Both the position numbers and the translations under genes were made by a program. From NCBI GenBank assembly GCA_025618425.1, contig CM046846.1, forward strand, positions 32,926,309 to 32,990,308: DNA of 64,000 bases, given 5' to 3'. Shown piece by piece: positions 47,920 to 58,520 of this stretch. The stretch comes from Heliocidaris tuberculata. Taxonomy: Eukaryota > Echinodermata > Echinoidea > Camarodonta > Echinometridae. The first letter of the stretch is position 1. Each line of letters begins with the position of its first letter. Below the pieces are notes generated by a model, which was not told the DNA's origin, ran no database searches, and was given only the letters and a program-made list of their open reading frames with translations.

Positions 47920-48345
47920 TATTTTTTACATGTTAACAGAGGTACCTTATCCCTCCTCCCATCTCACTACTCTACCCTTACACGATTCATCTCGTATTTC
48001 CTCCCCTCCCATCCACCCCCCCCCAGACTTTTACATGTGAACACAGCTATCTTATCCTTCCCTTCCCCCTCCCCCCAGTCTTTTACACGTTAACACAGCT
48101 ATCTTATCCTTCCCTTCCCCCTTCCCCCAGTCTTTTACACATGAACACAGCTATCTTATCCTTCCCTTCCCCCTCCCCCCAGTCTTTTACACGTGAACAC
48201 AGCTATCTTATCCTTCCCTTCCCCCTCCCCCCCCCCCCCCCCCCAGTCATTTACATGTGAACACAGCTATCTTATCCTTCACTCCATCTCACATCTCTAC
48301 CCTTCAAGATTCATCTCATATTTCCTCCCTTGCATCCTTGCGCTC
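47920..48345. repeat. 52-bp C-rich minisatellite, about five units
   Basis: Units begin at about 48025, 48077, 48129, 48181 and 48245 (agtcttttacac, gtgaacacagctatcttatc, cttcccttccccctcccccc). The last period is 64 bp because of an expanded C run. Related single flanks (ttcatctcgtatttcctccc at 47985 and ttcatctcatatttcctccc at 48310) bracket the array. Confidence 0.85.
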
Positions 48346-49022
48346 CTTGGCAACTCAGCCAAAAAGCTTGATTTTCCTGGTTCAGCATGGGTAGCGACAG
48401 AATGAAACTAGACACGGATCCAGCAAAAAATGAGACCGAACCGACCAATCATACCTATGACTCACGTAACTCTTTGTAATACTCAAAACCGGTTGGGGGC
48501 TGGTTTGGCCATCAATAAAGGACAATTTTGAAAGACGAATAAGCTGATCCAGCCAAGTCAAGCTGTATACTTGACACAGAAATTTTTTAGACTTCAGGGG
48601 GATTGATTCACATTTATCAGCACTTGAACAATGACAGTATACAGTCAAACCTGCATAGAAAGAGCACAGTAGCAAGTCAAACTTGTATACATGTCTAAAG
48701 ATTATAGTGTCAACTCAAACCTGTATAGAAAGACTGTCTACAGTCAAATCTGTATAGAATGACCACTGAGCTACGAAATAGAGACAAGCTGTCATTATAC
48801 ACATATTGCTATGGCAGATTTAATTGAACAAAGCTGCCCATGGGAAACAAGAGAATGATACAAGCGGTCACGAAGGCGGGTTTGAGTGTTTATATCTAAG
48901 CAATAAACTGCACAATATTACTAACAATATTAAGTAATCCTGAATTAATCCACTTAATCTCTTAATCGTAGAGCAGGAAACCCCAATCTAATGACCACAA
49001 TAAGCTCTTCACTCTTAGCTAC
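48346..49022. other. Unique DNA with short direct repeats
   Basis: Between 48640 and 48775 the phrase acagtcaaacctg(t/c)atagaa occurs four times in diverged form. No gene signal. Confidence 0.5.
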
Positions 49023-49384
49023 GGGTGCGTTTATACTTTCTTTGCGAAGGCAGAATGAGCGTTTAGAAACGCTCATCTAAAACACAGTTTCACGGGGTAC
49101 TGTATATACTTCTTTTCTCCAGGCGAATTCGGGCTCTGCAGCTGGTTTTGCAAATCTCACTGCACATGCTACTAGTTTATATGGCGTCATATAAACACAT
49201 TTACAAAGGATTGTGCGTTTATGCTTCCCTAGAAACGCCAATTCGAAATGCACCTTTTTGTGAGTTGTACATCGGCATTTTAAATCGGTGATTATACGAA
49301 AATGACCATGGTCACAACCGTTTTGAACTAAACACGTAACAAAAGGCTCATTCTGGCCTGAAAAGTGGGAGCATAAACGCACCC
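49023..49384. mobile_element. Element L, ~360-bp MITE, copy 1
   Basis: gggtgcgtttatactttctt at the left and the complement gggtgcgtttatgctcccac at the right. The same element lies inverted at 56876-57254. The 101-codon minus frame covering it is not preserved in the other copy. Confidence 0.85.
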
Positions 49385-50129
49385 CAAGTATGCTCTACAT
49401 CACAGTCTGTCTGATAACAATCAACATCAATGAAACTGAGATTCAAACTGCGAATGCATCTAAATCAATGAAGTGAAACAATAGACAGCTCATAACTGCT
49501 TCAAAGCCTGCTGATGGATATAATTTTCCATCTAGCTGCTAATTCAATGACATCTACGAATTATTTAACCTCTAAATATGACAAACGATCAATATTCTAT
49601 TATCTACAGAACACATGCAGCACTTGTAAACCACTTTACATTAGATTAAATGAACATTGTTCAATTCCAATAGATGGACGTATTTACAAAGGCAAAATAT
49701 TAAATCACTCAATTCCTAATTGCACAAAGGGCTCCAGCAACCTTCAGTGTGATTGAAATGCATCATTTATTCCTGATTAAAGTACCCACTTTGGCTTTCC
49801 AATGCAAACCAATCTGAAAATCAATACCAATTTTAATCAGCCTTTGGAATATGACAAGCATGTCTGCGCCCAACCGTGAACGAATGGCCGGCTCGGCTAC
49901 CAAACCCTCCCTTTTTTTCCCCGTTATCGATCATCCATGATCGCCCATTCATCCTGGGGTTCCCCTGGCCGATGTTAACACCAGTCCCATCAATACTTTA
50001 TCATATGCCATCTCAAGATTCTATTAGGTCATGATTGCATTCTCTGAATTTGCCAAAAGGCCAAGGACCTGATTTTCACACCAGTGTCATTGCGCTTTAC
50101 CTACCAAGCAGCATCAAAATGTAAGACAG
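49385..50129. other. Unique DNA, no gene seen
   Basis: No repeat partner; an 80-codon plus frame at 49514 is Cys/Ser-containing but unsupported. Confidence 0.4.
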
Positions 50130-50427
50130 AGAAAGAAAGAGGAGTGGAATATCAAGGGAAAAGGAAAGATATAAAGCAAGATGACAGAACAAAAGAAAGA
50201 TATATATCATCTCTTGAGAGAAGAGCGTTAACTCTGTGTTAAAGTATACGAGTTAACGCCCTTCTGGCTCTCAACAGATAATATGAAAGAGAGAGAAGAG
50301 GAGATAGAGGAGGGAGAGAAGGAAAAAGGAGAGGAAGAGAAAAGGAGAGATATAAATGGATTAAAGAACAAGAGAAAGATATATGTGTGCAAGAGAGAAA
50401 GAAAGGGAGATATATAACATGGATACC

Positions 50428-50473
<46 letters not shown>

Positions 50474-50725
50474 GGGGAGGGAAGGGGAAATAATATGAGA
50501 GAACTTTGAAGGGAATGAGATGTATTGAAAAGGAGACTGGTGGGAGGAGAAACCCCCCCCCCCCCCCCCAAAAAAAAAAAGTAAAAAACAGAAAGTAGAG
50601 ATCCACAAAATATAAAAGGGGAAATATACAGCAAGCAAGAGAGTGAGAGACAAAAAACAAGAGAAAGAAAAAGTAGTGAGAGAGAAAGAAAAAGAGAAAA
50701 AGGAAGAGAAACTGGTGAGAGAAAT
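50130..50725. repeat. GA-rich low-complexity tract
   Basis: gagagaga, gaaagaga and gagggaggg words with a pure GA run at 50432-50467 and C18 at 50552-50569. The 176- and 188-codon minus frames are Ser/Leu/Phe artefacts. A family N copy sits inside. Confidence 0.9.
50211..50278. repeat. Family N palindromic repeat, copy 7 (best ends)
   Basis: ctcttgagag-aagagcgttaactc arm, 15-nt loop, then gagttaacgcccttctggct ctcaacag arm. Inserted in GA repeats, so its borders are easy to see: about 66 bp. Confidence 0.75.
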
Positions 50726-50826
50726 TGAGAACATAAAGTACTTTTCCCTTGGTATTTCTTCAATTTCACACTCAGACGAACATGAATATTCCATGTTCTG
50801 GTGACATGAATTGATCAGACTCTTTT

Positions 50827-50905
50827 TTAACCCGTTGTCTATTGGAACCAGGTGATCTCTGTATTAAGCCTATGGGAATTTGAGAATAGAGTAGTCAACG
50901 GGTTA
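50827..50905. repeat. Family O short inverted repeat, copy 3
   Basis: ttaacccgttgtctattgga to gagtagtcaacgggttaa: ends are near-perfect inverted repeats including TTAA. Confidence 0.65.
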
Positions 50906-51845
50906 AAAAGCTTACCAGCAGTAGAAGAGAAATAATGACATTATTCAAGAAAAGGGTATACATGTACCAGACTTGTTATATCAAGAAGAATCCTCCTTTT
51001 TTAATGAAAATTTACAAAATCGCTAGCATTATCACTGGTTTATCAAACTTAAAAAAGGAAAAAAATTCAACTTTTCAGAGTAATTACTGAACAAAATGAG
51101 AAATGGTACAAAGACTTTCATCTCTGATGTTAATATTCATGTAAAAGATCATTTGAACCTAAATGCTAATTACAACACACTCCCAGGAAAACAAAAGATA
51201 ATAACAAATATAATAAAGATAAGACATTTTTTTAATTATCTGTTAAAATATCCAAATATCACATAAAATGCTATCTTGTATGATAAATTATGTCATTATT
51301 CCATCCATCTACTTGGAAAAGTTAAGGAAGTCCCTTGGACTTGGCCAATAACAAATATAAAGTCTAGAATACCAAACGAAAATAGAAGGTACAGCATCTT
51401 AAGCTGTATTTATCATTCATTTGGTCTATGTTCCTGACAGCTTTACGAGGCTTCTTGATTCTCGCTCATCATAACAATCCTTCCCACAGTTTGAGATTTT
51501 CAACTGAATACTGCCCTCTGTTGCTGATTTAGAAAAAAGGGGAAGCTGGTATGCTTCCTTCTGTATATGGCTGCTCCATGCAAGGAAAAATACAACTGGA
51601 CAGAACTAGATGTAACGGCTTCTTCCTTTGGTATTTGATAATAATAAGTAGTTTTCATTGTACACAGTGATAAATTTGTTCAAAATATAAAAGGGAATTG
51701 GTTCCAAGTTATCATAAAAAAGCAGAATAAAAAGAACTTGGCCTTTGTATATAATCCACAGTAATGATAATCGTATTTGGGAAGGTCTTGATACAATAGA
51801 CGAAAGGAAGAATGGGTAAATAGTTAAATGTATAGCTAGCTAGAT
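50906..51845. other. AT-rich unique DNA, no gene seen
   Basis: No repeat partner or exon recognised. Confidence 0.4.
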
Positions 51846-51868
51846 ACTAGATAGATAGATAGATAGAG

Positions 51869-51915
<47 letters not shown>

Positions 51916-51990
51916 GAGATAGATAGATAGATAGATAGATAGACAGATAGATAGATAGATAGAGATAGATAGACAGATAGATAGATAGAG

Positions 51991-52025
<35 letters not shown>

Positions 52026-52026
52026 C

Positions 52027-52061
<35 letters not shown>

Positions 52062-52066
52062 GAGAG

Positions 52067-52097
<31 letters not shown>

Positions 52098-52098
52098 G

Positions 52099-52185
<87 letters not shown>

Positions 52186-52205
52186 CAGATAGATAGACAG
52201 ATGGA
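51846..52205. repeat. GATA tetranucleotide array, ~360 bp
   Basis: (gata)n with interspersed gaga and gaca units. The minus-strand 138-codon frame is a Tyr-Leu-Ser-Ile repeat from this array. Confidence 0.98.
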
Positions 52206-53029
52206 CTGATAAATGTGATCATTTTGTATTTGTATATTTTTGTAAAACGCACAATTTATTTATTTTCTTTTTCATTTGTTTCATCTATTTTTGGTAAACA
52301 CAATATTATGTATTCCAAAGAGCTCCTCATCTTCAATACAATGCCAGTGTCTTTAATATATTCAAAGTGTGAATACAACAGTTTATCTTCATTCATCTGC
52401 CTTTATAAAATAATAAACCAAAATATTTCTCAACATATGACCTTATATTATCAAATGTCAATCTACAAGAAAACACCAATATCACTCATACCAACCAACC
52501 CATGCCGATGGCCAAAAATATCACATTTTCAATCACCCTCAATGCAACTACGGCTAATTTTCTGGCAATCAAGAGAATAGGAATATCCTACTGAAAAATC
52601 TCATAACACTTCATCCATCAATATTGGGGTACAGTTCATCATTCATAATGGTTTGATGACTAGTTCAAGAGGCTAGCTTCTGGGTTAATGGATTTCCTTT
52701 ATCAATAGTAAATCTAAAATATAATTAAAAAACAGATAATTGTGATGAAAAGTGTCTCCCACCGGCAAAGCCATTTTACAAGATTGTGTAGGGCAATTAT
52801 AAATTTGTTATTGTCAGAGACAATAATATTTTCATTAAGTCAATGGAACTGCAATAACAAAAATGGGAACAGGTAATCTACGATGTAGGTGATAGTATTG
52901 TATTTCCGGAGAAACTGTCTCAAAATCATTTGACTGTTGATCAGTTGCAAAAACTCATGAAAAATGTCAAAATTGAGAAAACTTTATGCACTGATAAACA
53001 TCAACATGGAGGTGCACAGAAAATACCAT
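52206..53029. other. AT-rich unique DNA, no gene seen
   Basis: The 121-codon plus frame at 52215 has no splice-site or domain support. Confidence 0.4.
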
Positions 53030-53092
53030 CTGTAAAGAGCCACTCTGTGTATAAAGTATACTAGCTAATACCCTTCTGTATCTTACTAGACA
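53030..53092. repeat. Family N palindromic repeat, copy 8 (diverged)
   Basis: ctgtaaagagccactctgtg arm and ctaatacccttctgtatctta arm, with the loop ataaagtata as in copy 7. Confidence 0.55.
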
Positions 53093-53148
53093 ATACAAAG
53101 ACATTGTATTATAATGTAGTCTAGACAGACCTAATGATATCTTCATCT

Positions 53149-53361
53149 TTAACCCTTTCAGGACAGGAATTATTTAAGGGCTAAATTGATTTAAATTGGC
53201 AACAAAAATATTTTCTTTTAGTGCTTCGTGGTTCTAATAAGGTGTAATATCTTTGAAAATGAAAACTTATGCACCTACTTATGCATCTGGTATATTTTTT
53301 AGGGCTCTGAATCAAAAGAAGCCAAACCACAAAAAGTGGTCAATTGTCTCGAAAGGGTTAA
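53149..53361. mobile_element. TTAA-CCCTTTC MITE, 213 bp
   Basis: ttaaccctttcaggacagga at the left and tctcgaaagggttaa at the right. TTAA plus CCCTTT is a piggyBac-like end. AT-rich interior. Confidence 0.7.
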
Positions 53362-53961
53362 ATGATATGTTTTCTATGAAACTTGTTTGCTGGATATCAT
53401 GTATTAATACTATCAAACACTCAGTGTGATATTTCTTTTTTTTTTTTTTTTTTTTTTGTTGAAAATAAACTATTCATTTTTCATTATTTGCACAATGCTA
53501 GCTTGCTTTAAATAAAGAATGTAATGACCCATGTATTTTTGATGAGATCTTTGTATTGAACACATCAGCTGCCATGTTAACACCCCTCAAACCAAATCAC
53601 GGGAGTAAATTTAGAATAGTAGGGATAAAAATAGAAGCAAAGGTATCTTCTTCCCCCATAGGACACTATCACGCTGTCGTCATCCAAACTCAAGCGTAAA
53701 GAAACGAGCCACAGCCAGTGTGGGCGATTTATGTTATGACCAACATGACTAGCCTGAAAGCACAGACTCCATTTTGACAAGAAGTGTACTGTGAAGGAAC
53801 ACACCATATAAAAGAATGATTTTGCAAGTTTTTCACAGATTACATTTTCAGCAAGAGGCATAAATAAAAAGGCTAGATCCATAATGATCTCGATATTTAC
53901 ATTTATCAAGGGATATTAGAACACCATTCAAAACCATTCAATGATACTCAATATTACTTAC

Positions 53962-53992
53962 GTGGGACTGAAGACTGTGAACCACTTGTATG
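53962..53992 (-). CDS. Candidate 31-nt micro-exon, same gene
   Basis: A very good acceptor (tttttctctttatttttctcatcag on the minus strand) and a donor gtaagtaat flank 31 nt. All three frames are open, so coding potential alone proves little. Read in phase 0, as the upstream exon at 55695-55781 requires, it gives H-T-S-G-S-Q-S-S-V-P plus one leftover C. That C plus the first two bases GT of the next candidate exon makes CGT (Arg) and continues the only open frame there. Ser/Gln-rich short exons of this kind often encode unstructured linkers and may be alternatively spliced. Short length keeps confidence moderate. Confidence 0.5.
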
Positions 53993-54183
53993 CTGATGAG
54001 AAAAATAAAGAGAAAAAAATATGGAAAATATGTTATATACCACCCTCAAAATATTACAAAACAGGTCATACAAACAAGATCGCACATTCTCATGAGACTT
54101 ACAAGGAATGTTCTGACATACATGAAAATCAAATAAGTATACCATAAAAACAAGGCACTTTCACAAATTGCGCAAATAGTCCA

Positions 54184-54334
54184 GGGCCCAATTTCATAAA
54201 ACTTGTTATCAGTAACAACTGCCACATTTCTATGACAACTGTGGTCTCAGCCAATCGGATGCAAGGATTTCAGTAGCTTATAACAGTTATGCAACTTGTT
54301 ATTGACAAGTTTTTATAATAGAAAAACAGGGCCC
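54184..54334. mobile_element. Element J, ~150-bp MITE, copy 1
   Basis: gggcccaatttcataaaact at the left; the right end reads as complement gggccctgttttt-ataaaaact. The core ctcagccaatcggatgcaag and gatttcagtagcttataac is shared with 57745-57886. Confidence 0.75.
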
Positions 54335-54740
54335 AGATTCACAAAAACTTCACACCACAAAAACATATGAATCACAATTACGATTTGCAAAAAGTATCTG
54401 GTTATACAGTAGGAGATTCATATGAGAACTCTGAATTAGTAGAGGGGGATCTGCTTTTCTAATTCAATGTGCCTTTGAAATTTTTAAAATACTCTTCCCT
54501 TCTCCATCTATTTAAACGTTCTTTCATTCCTTCATTCTATTTTTTTTCATAATTTCCATAGAATAATACAAGTTCAAGATTATGCTCCCTCGCACATCAG
54601 AATCAAAAGGAAAGATTTAATCACATGTTAAATAATAAGGTCTCAAACTCCAAACACCACATGTAAATGTAACCCTCAGCTATTGAAGCAAATGGGAGGT
54701 ATTGCATTAAAGAGATCATTGAGTTCTAGTAGAGGTCCAA

Positions 54741-55384
54741 ATTCATTGTCGTTTTTACGAAATGACGAATTCATGCATGCGCGCAAATACGCGCTTTGGA
54801 GAAAACGGTTTTACGAACCGTCGAATTGTGTTTGAATGGCCAGTGCTTCCTTATTCCGTATGATTATACATAATAATATACACCATTTCAAAAGTAAAGT
54901 CATAGGCCCGTATTCTCGTAAGTGGCCTAAGTTAAGCCTGGCTTAACTTAGGCTACTGATTCATGGAAGGCCATTCATCAACCCCTAAATCCTGTACAAA
55001 TTACTATATTTATGTAACAAAATAAAGAAACAAAATTATTTTCTAGCATAAAATGAGCATCAGAAATCAATTCTATCTTGTTGGTTTTTGTATTTGCACT
55101 TAGTCCCGGAACTATTGTGATTTTGCAAGATTGAGAGGGGGTCATTCGGCTCTCCATAATTCGGTGGCCTAAATCTTCACACTTAGGCGGGGGCTTAAGT
55201 TAGGCGCCTTTCGAGAATACGGGCCCTAAGCTTTCTTTTAATGTATATATCGATACATGCAATTATGCAACGAAAGCAAATTCTGTTATCCAAGTACACC
55301 TAAATCTATAAATGCGTTTCCGGCCAAGTCACGTTTCTGCGCAGCGCACACGGATTCGTCAGTTGGTAAAAACGACAACGAATT
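54741..55384. mobile_element. Element Z, interrupted by K
   Basis: attcattgtcgtttttacga aatgacgaatt at the left; the right end complement aattcgttgtcgtttttacc aactgacgaat. CpG-rich arms (gcatgcgcgcaaatacgcgc; ctgcgcagcgcacacgg). Element K lies wholly inside. Confidence 0.7.
54904..55226. mobile_element. Element K, MITE nested in Z
   Basis: aggcccgtattctcgtaagt with ggcctaagttaagcc at the left; right-end complement gggcccgtattctcgaaagg with cgcctaacttaagcc. A palindrome ttaagcctggcttaa lies in the left arm. Confidence 0.75.
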
Positions 55385-55694
55385 AACTTGAAAGCTTTCT
55401 GTTCTTTTTATATGTGATAATTGGTATCTCAATCACCACAAGAAGGAGCTGTACTTGGATCTTAGGATTTTCTTTTTAAGTTTTGATTAAATTGCATTAC
55501 CTACCAAATACTAAAAAGGTAGGACTTTTCCTGGTGACACCATTCGACCAGTATAAGATGTTCATTACAAAGTCTCTTCAAGGAAATGTCACTTCATTTA
55601 GAAGTGACTGGACCAAGATCTTAAAATTCTAAATTTTCTCTCTCAGTCTCGCCAGATTCACATATGAAAATGCTTGTAGGGGAGTGGTACTTAC

Positions 55695-55781
55695 CAAAAG
55701 GTTGTCAAAAGGAAACTTAGGCACTTCTGCTTTGACAGGTGTTTGGATGGCAGATACAGGGGTCTTCAAAGCAGTCATTTT
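55695..55781 (-). CDS. Candidate coding exon 1 of an unrecognised minus-strand gene
   Basis: On the minus strand a pyrimidine-rich acceptor (cttaatttcctcag) precedes 87 nt that end at a strong donor (gtaagtacc). Only one frame is open: 29 codons reading K-M-T-A-L-K and ending F-P-F-D-N-L-L; the other two frames have stops. An ATG at 55778-55776 has A at -3, so this may be the first coding exon with an intron in the 5' UTR. Otherwise it is an internal exon starting in phase 0. The peptide is rich in Pro, Lys and Val, with two related T-P-V motifs. It ends in phase 0, which matches the next candidate exon 1.7 kb downstream. I do not recognise the protein family and assign no function. No upstream exon or promoter was found in the remaining 8 kb. 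Confidence 0.6.
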
Positions 55782-56875
55782 CTGAGGAAATTAAGAAAAG
55801 TGCAAGAAAACATCAAACATTATGGCACAATTTACACATCCAATCAATTTTTGAATTTGTCATAAAACATCAAGTCAATAGACTTCTAAGCTATTCTGTT
55901 TCACAGAAGGAAAGGAATAATACCAACCCCCCCCCCCAAAAAAAAAAAGAAGGGGGGAAAATAGTAATAAAACCTCAATTCCAATAACCAATGATACTGC
56001 AGATACTTAAATGATCACTGATTTCTGGAATGGGCACGAAGGAGCAATGAAAAGTTTATTTCACTAACTTTTAAACAATTATTTTGAAGCAAATTAAAAT
56101 AAAACAATATCATTAATAACATTATACTCTCTTTCAAATATATAAATGTGAAATCTGTATTTGGGCACAAGCTATGAAGACCTAGCTAGGGTGAACTCTT
56201 GAAGCATTTATCATTTTCAAATATATACACACAAATCCCACTGCTTTGGGGAATGCAGAAAAAAGAATTAAAGAGCTTAAAAAGGGATTATTTTTAAACA
56301 TAACATCCCTGGTCTCTCGACTCTTGTAAAATCCTCTAAATCTTTTGCAAATTTTACCACTCTACAGAAATAACATAAGCTGGATTTTCATCAATAATAA
56401 TTGAAAGGGGTTTCCCCCCCCAACAAGAAAATATGACCTTTGGTTGCACCAGAGCAGCAAATGAACCTCAGAAAAAGGTTGCAAAAAGCTCTCCATATCC
56501 CCCCTTAGAGAAATTATAAGACATGAACAGACACAAGCATTATCCCATGCCTAACTTTGTAACAAAAATCCATACCGTTAGGAAGTAGGTCGGGGTTCAT
56601 ATAAGACCCGTCTTGAGTAGCCTGAGTTTTCAAATATATAGTGTGCGCACCATGATGCATGCACCAGTATGATTTTACACGTAAAACAAATATCGCGTCC
56701 ACCAGAACAGATGCGAGTGTGCATACAAATTGAGGTCATCTCAGGGTCATTTGTACCATGAACTAATCACAAACTGGCTTATTTCTCCAATGAGAAGTGA
56801 TTGCTCCACTCCAGATAAAGAAGACGGGAATATTCAAACTCTTACTTTTTCTTCAAGAAGTGCTGATTAGTCTAT
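55782..56875. other. Unique DNA upstream of candidate exon 1
   Basis: Poly-C/poly-A run at 55926-55949. No CpG island, no promoter motif I would support, and no further exon. Confidence 0.4.
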
Positions 56876-57254
56876 GGGTGCGTTTATACTCCCATTTTTC
56901 AGGCCAGAATGAGCCTTTTGTTACGGGTTAAGTTCAAAACATGGTTGCTTTCACGGTCATTTCCATATAATCGCCGATTTAAGACGCTGATGTAAAACTC
57001 ACAAAAAGGTGCGTTTTGAATCAGCATTTCTCAAAAAATCACGGTTTCTAGGGAAACATAAACGCATGATCATTTATAAACATGTTTATACAACATCATA
57101 TAACATAGTATGTGCAGTGAGGTTTGCGAAACCTACTGCAAAGCCTGAATTCGCCTGGAGAAAAGAAGTATAAACAGTACCCCGTGAAACTGCGTTTTAG
57201 ATGAGCGTTTCAAAACGGTCATTCTGCCTTCACAAAGAAAGTATAAACGCACCC
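56876..57254. mobile_element. Element L, copy 2, inverted relative to copy 1
   Basis: gggtgcgtttatactcccat to complement gggtgcgtttatactttctt; full-length parallel of 49023-49384 in the opposite direction (ggccagaatgagccttttgt, aattcgcctggagaaaagaa). Confidence 0.85.
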
Positions 57255-57744
57255 TAAATCTCAATAAGCCTAAGCTTGTTTATGCTAATGGAGATGCAAC
57301 AGTAAGGTTGCTTTTAGCTTGTCAGATTATATATTTCTCTCCATGTTTCAAATACTATTCCACAAAGTAAACACATTTTCAGTTATTGACTGTCAATCAC
57401 ATTTGAGGGGCTACAATGCAAGAACCATTCAAAGTATAGTATCATGGGAAATCAAGATAACCCATTCAAAAAAACAAAACAAAACAACAAAATTATACAT
57501 CTCTCTCTCTCTCTCTAAAAAGAAGGGGGTTTTCGGGACATATGAGCATTTTGCAATGCGCATAAACAAAATATGTATAAAGATTTAGAAAACAGATATT
57601 TTTTTCATTCTAAATTATAATCTTTTACCCATAAATTATTGACTTTATCCAAGCATTTCAATAACTATAGATTTGTACACAGGTCAAATATTTAATCTTT
57701 TGCTCCATTGGGAGAAATATTTTCTACTAGAGCAGCTTTCATTC
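57255..57744. other. Unique DNA, no gene seen
   Basis: Short (tc)n at 57501-57516 only. Confidence 0.4.
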
Positions 57745-57886
57745 TGGGGGGGCGTTTCATCAAGTGTCTTGTCGGTGATTTTTACCAACAAATTTGCTCT
57801 CAGCCAATCAGATGCAAGGATTTCAGTAGTTTATAACGGTTATTGCAACTTGTCATTGATGACAAGTTTTATGAAACAGAGTGCAG
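57745..57886. mobile_element. Element J, copy 2 (diverged)
   Basis: tggggggcgtttcatcaagt to acaagttttatgaaacaga, with the core ctctcagccaatcagatgca. Confidence 0.65.
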
Positions 57887-58059
57887 ATGCGTATTAATAA
57901 TTGAATTTCTTGGTCAATTAAGCTTCCATGAACTACTTCATGCTATGTCATGCAAACCTTGAGCAAGTGCTTATAAATTTTCTTTGTAGCATTAAGTTAT
58001 TAGTAAAATTAGTATTCAGACATTCCCAAACATCTGACCACAGCACAATTAGATGACAT

Positions 58060-58520
58060 TTAAAATCAAATTGTGAACAGGGTTACTGTTAACATCAGTT
58101 TGTACATATCTGCAAATTTGATGTCCTAATTCTAAACTTGTTTTACATGATATGAACAGGCTTCATAATTCAAATACAAATCTTTTTTCTTTCACATGAT
58201 GTGGCTAAATCAGTTTAAACATGGAGCCAGAAGGGCATGAACTCTGTACAAATAATCAGACTTAACACCCCACACTGTCCTATTTCTAATCTTTATTTTC
58301 CAAGATGTAAAGGAGGCTACATCAGTTTAAATATATCTACACATAATGTTCTAATTCTAATCTTTATTCTACACAATGTGAATGAGGCTACATCATTTTG
58401 AACATATCTGTACATGTGTTCTAATTCTAAAATTTATTTTACTTCATAGGAACAGGGCTACATTAGCTAGATATCTGCACATAATGTCCCTATTCCAATC
58501 TTTTTTATTTTACATGATAG
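58060..58520. repeat. ~70-bp degenerate minisatellite, 5-6 units
   Basis: gttctaattctaatctttat, catgatgtgaa and ggctacatcagtttaaa recur at starts near 58123, 58277, 58348, 58418 and 58486 (periods 68-71, with one double step of 154). A family N fragment interrupts the second unit. Confidence 0.75.
58222..58270. repeat. Family N fragment inside the 70-bp array
   Basis: gagccagaagggcatgaact arm followed by a weak right arm (agacttaacacccc). Confidence 0.45.

Larger units (their letters stand above)
53993..55694 (-). other. Inferred intron between candidate exons 1 and 2
   Basis: About 1.7 kb bounded by gt..ag on the minus strand. It contains elements J and Z with K. This interpretation stands or falls with the exon calls. 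Confidence 0.45.

Noticed and set aside
51836..52252. 138-codon Tyr-Leu-Ser-Ile open frame
   Set aside because: Translation of the GATA array.
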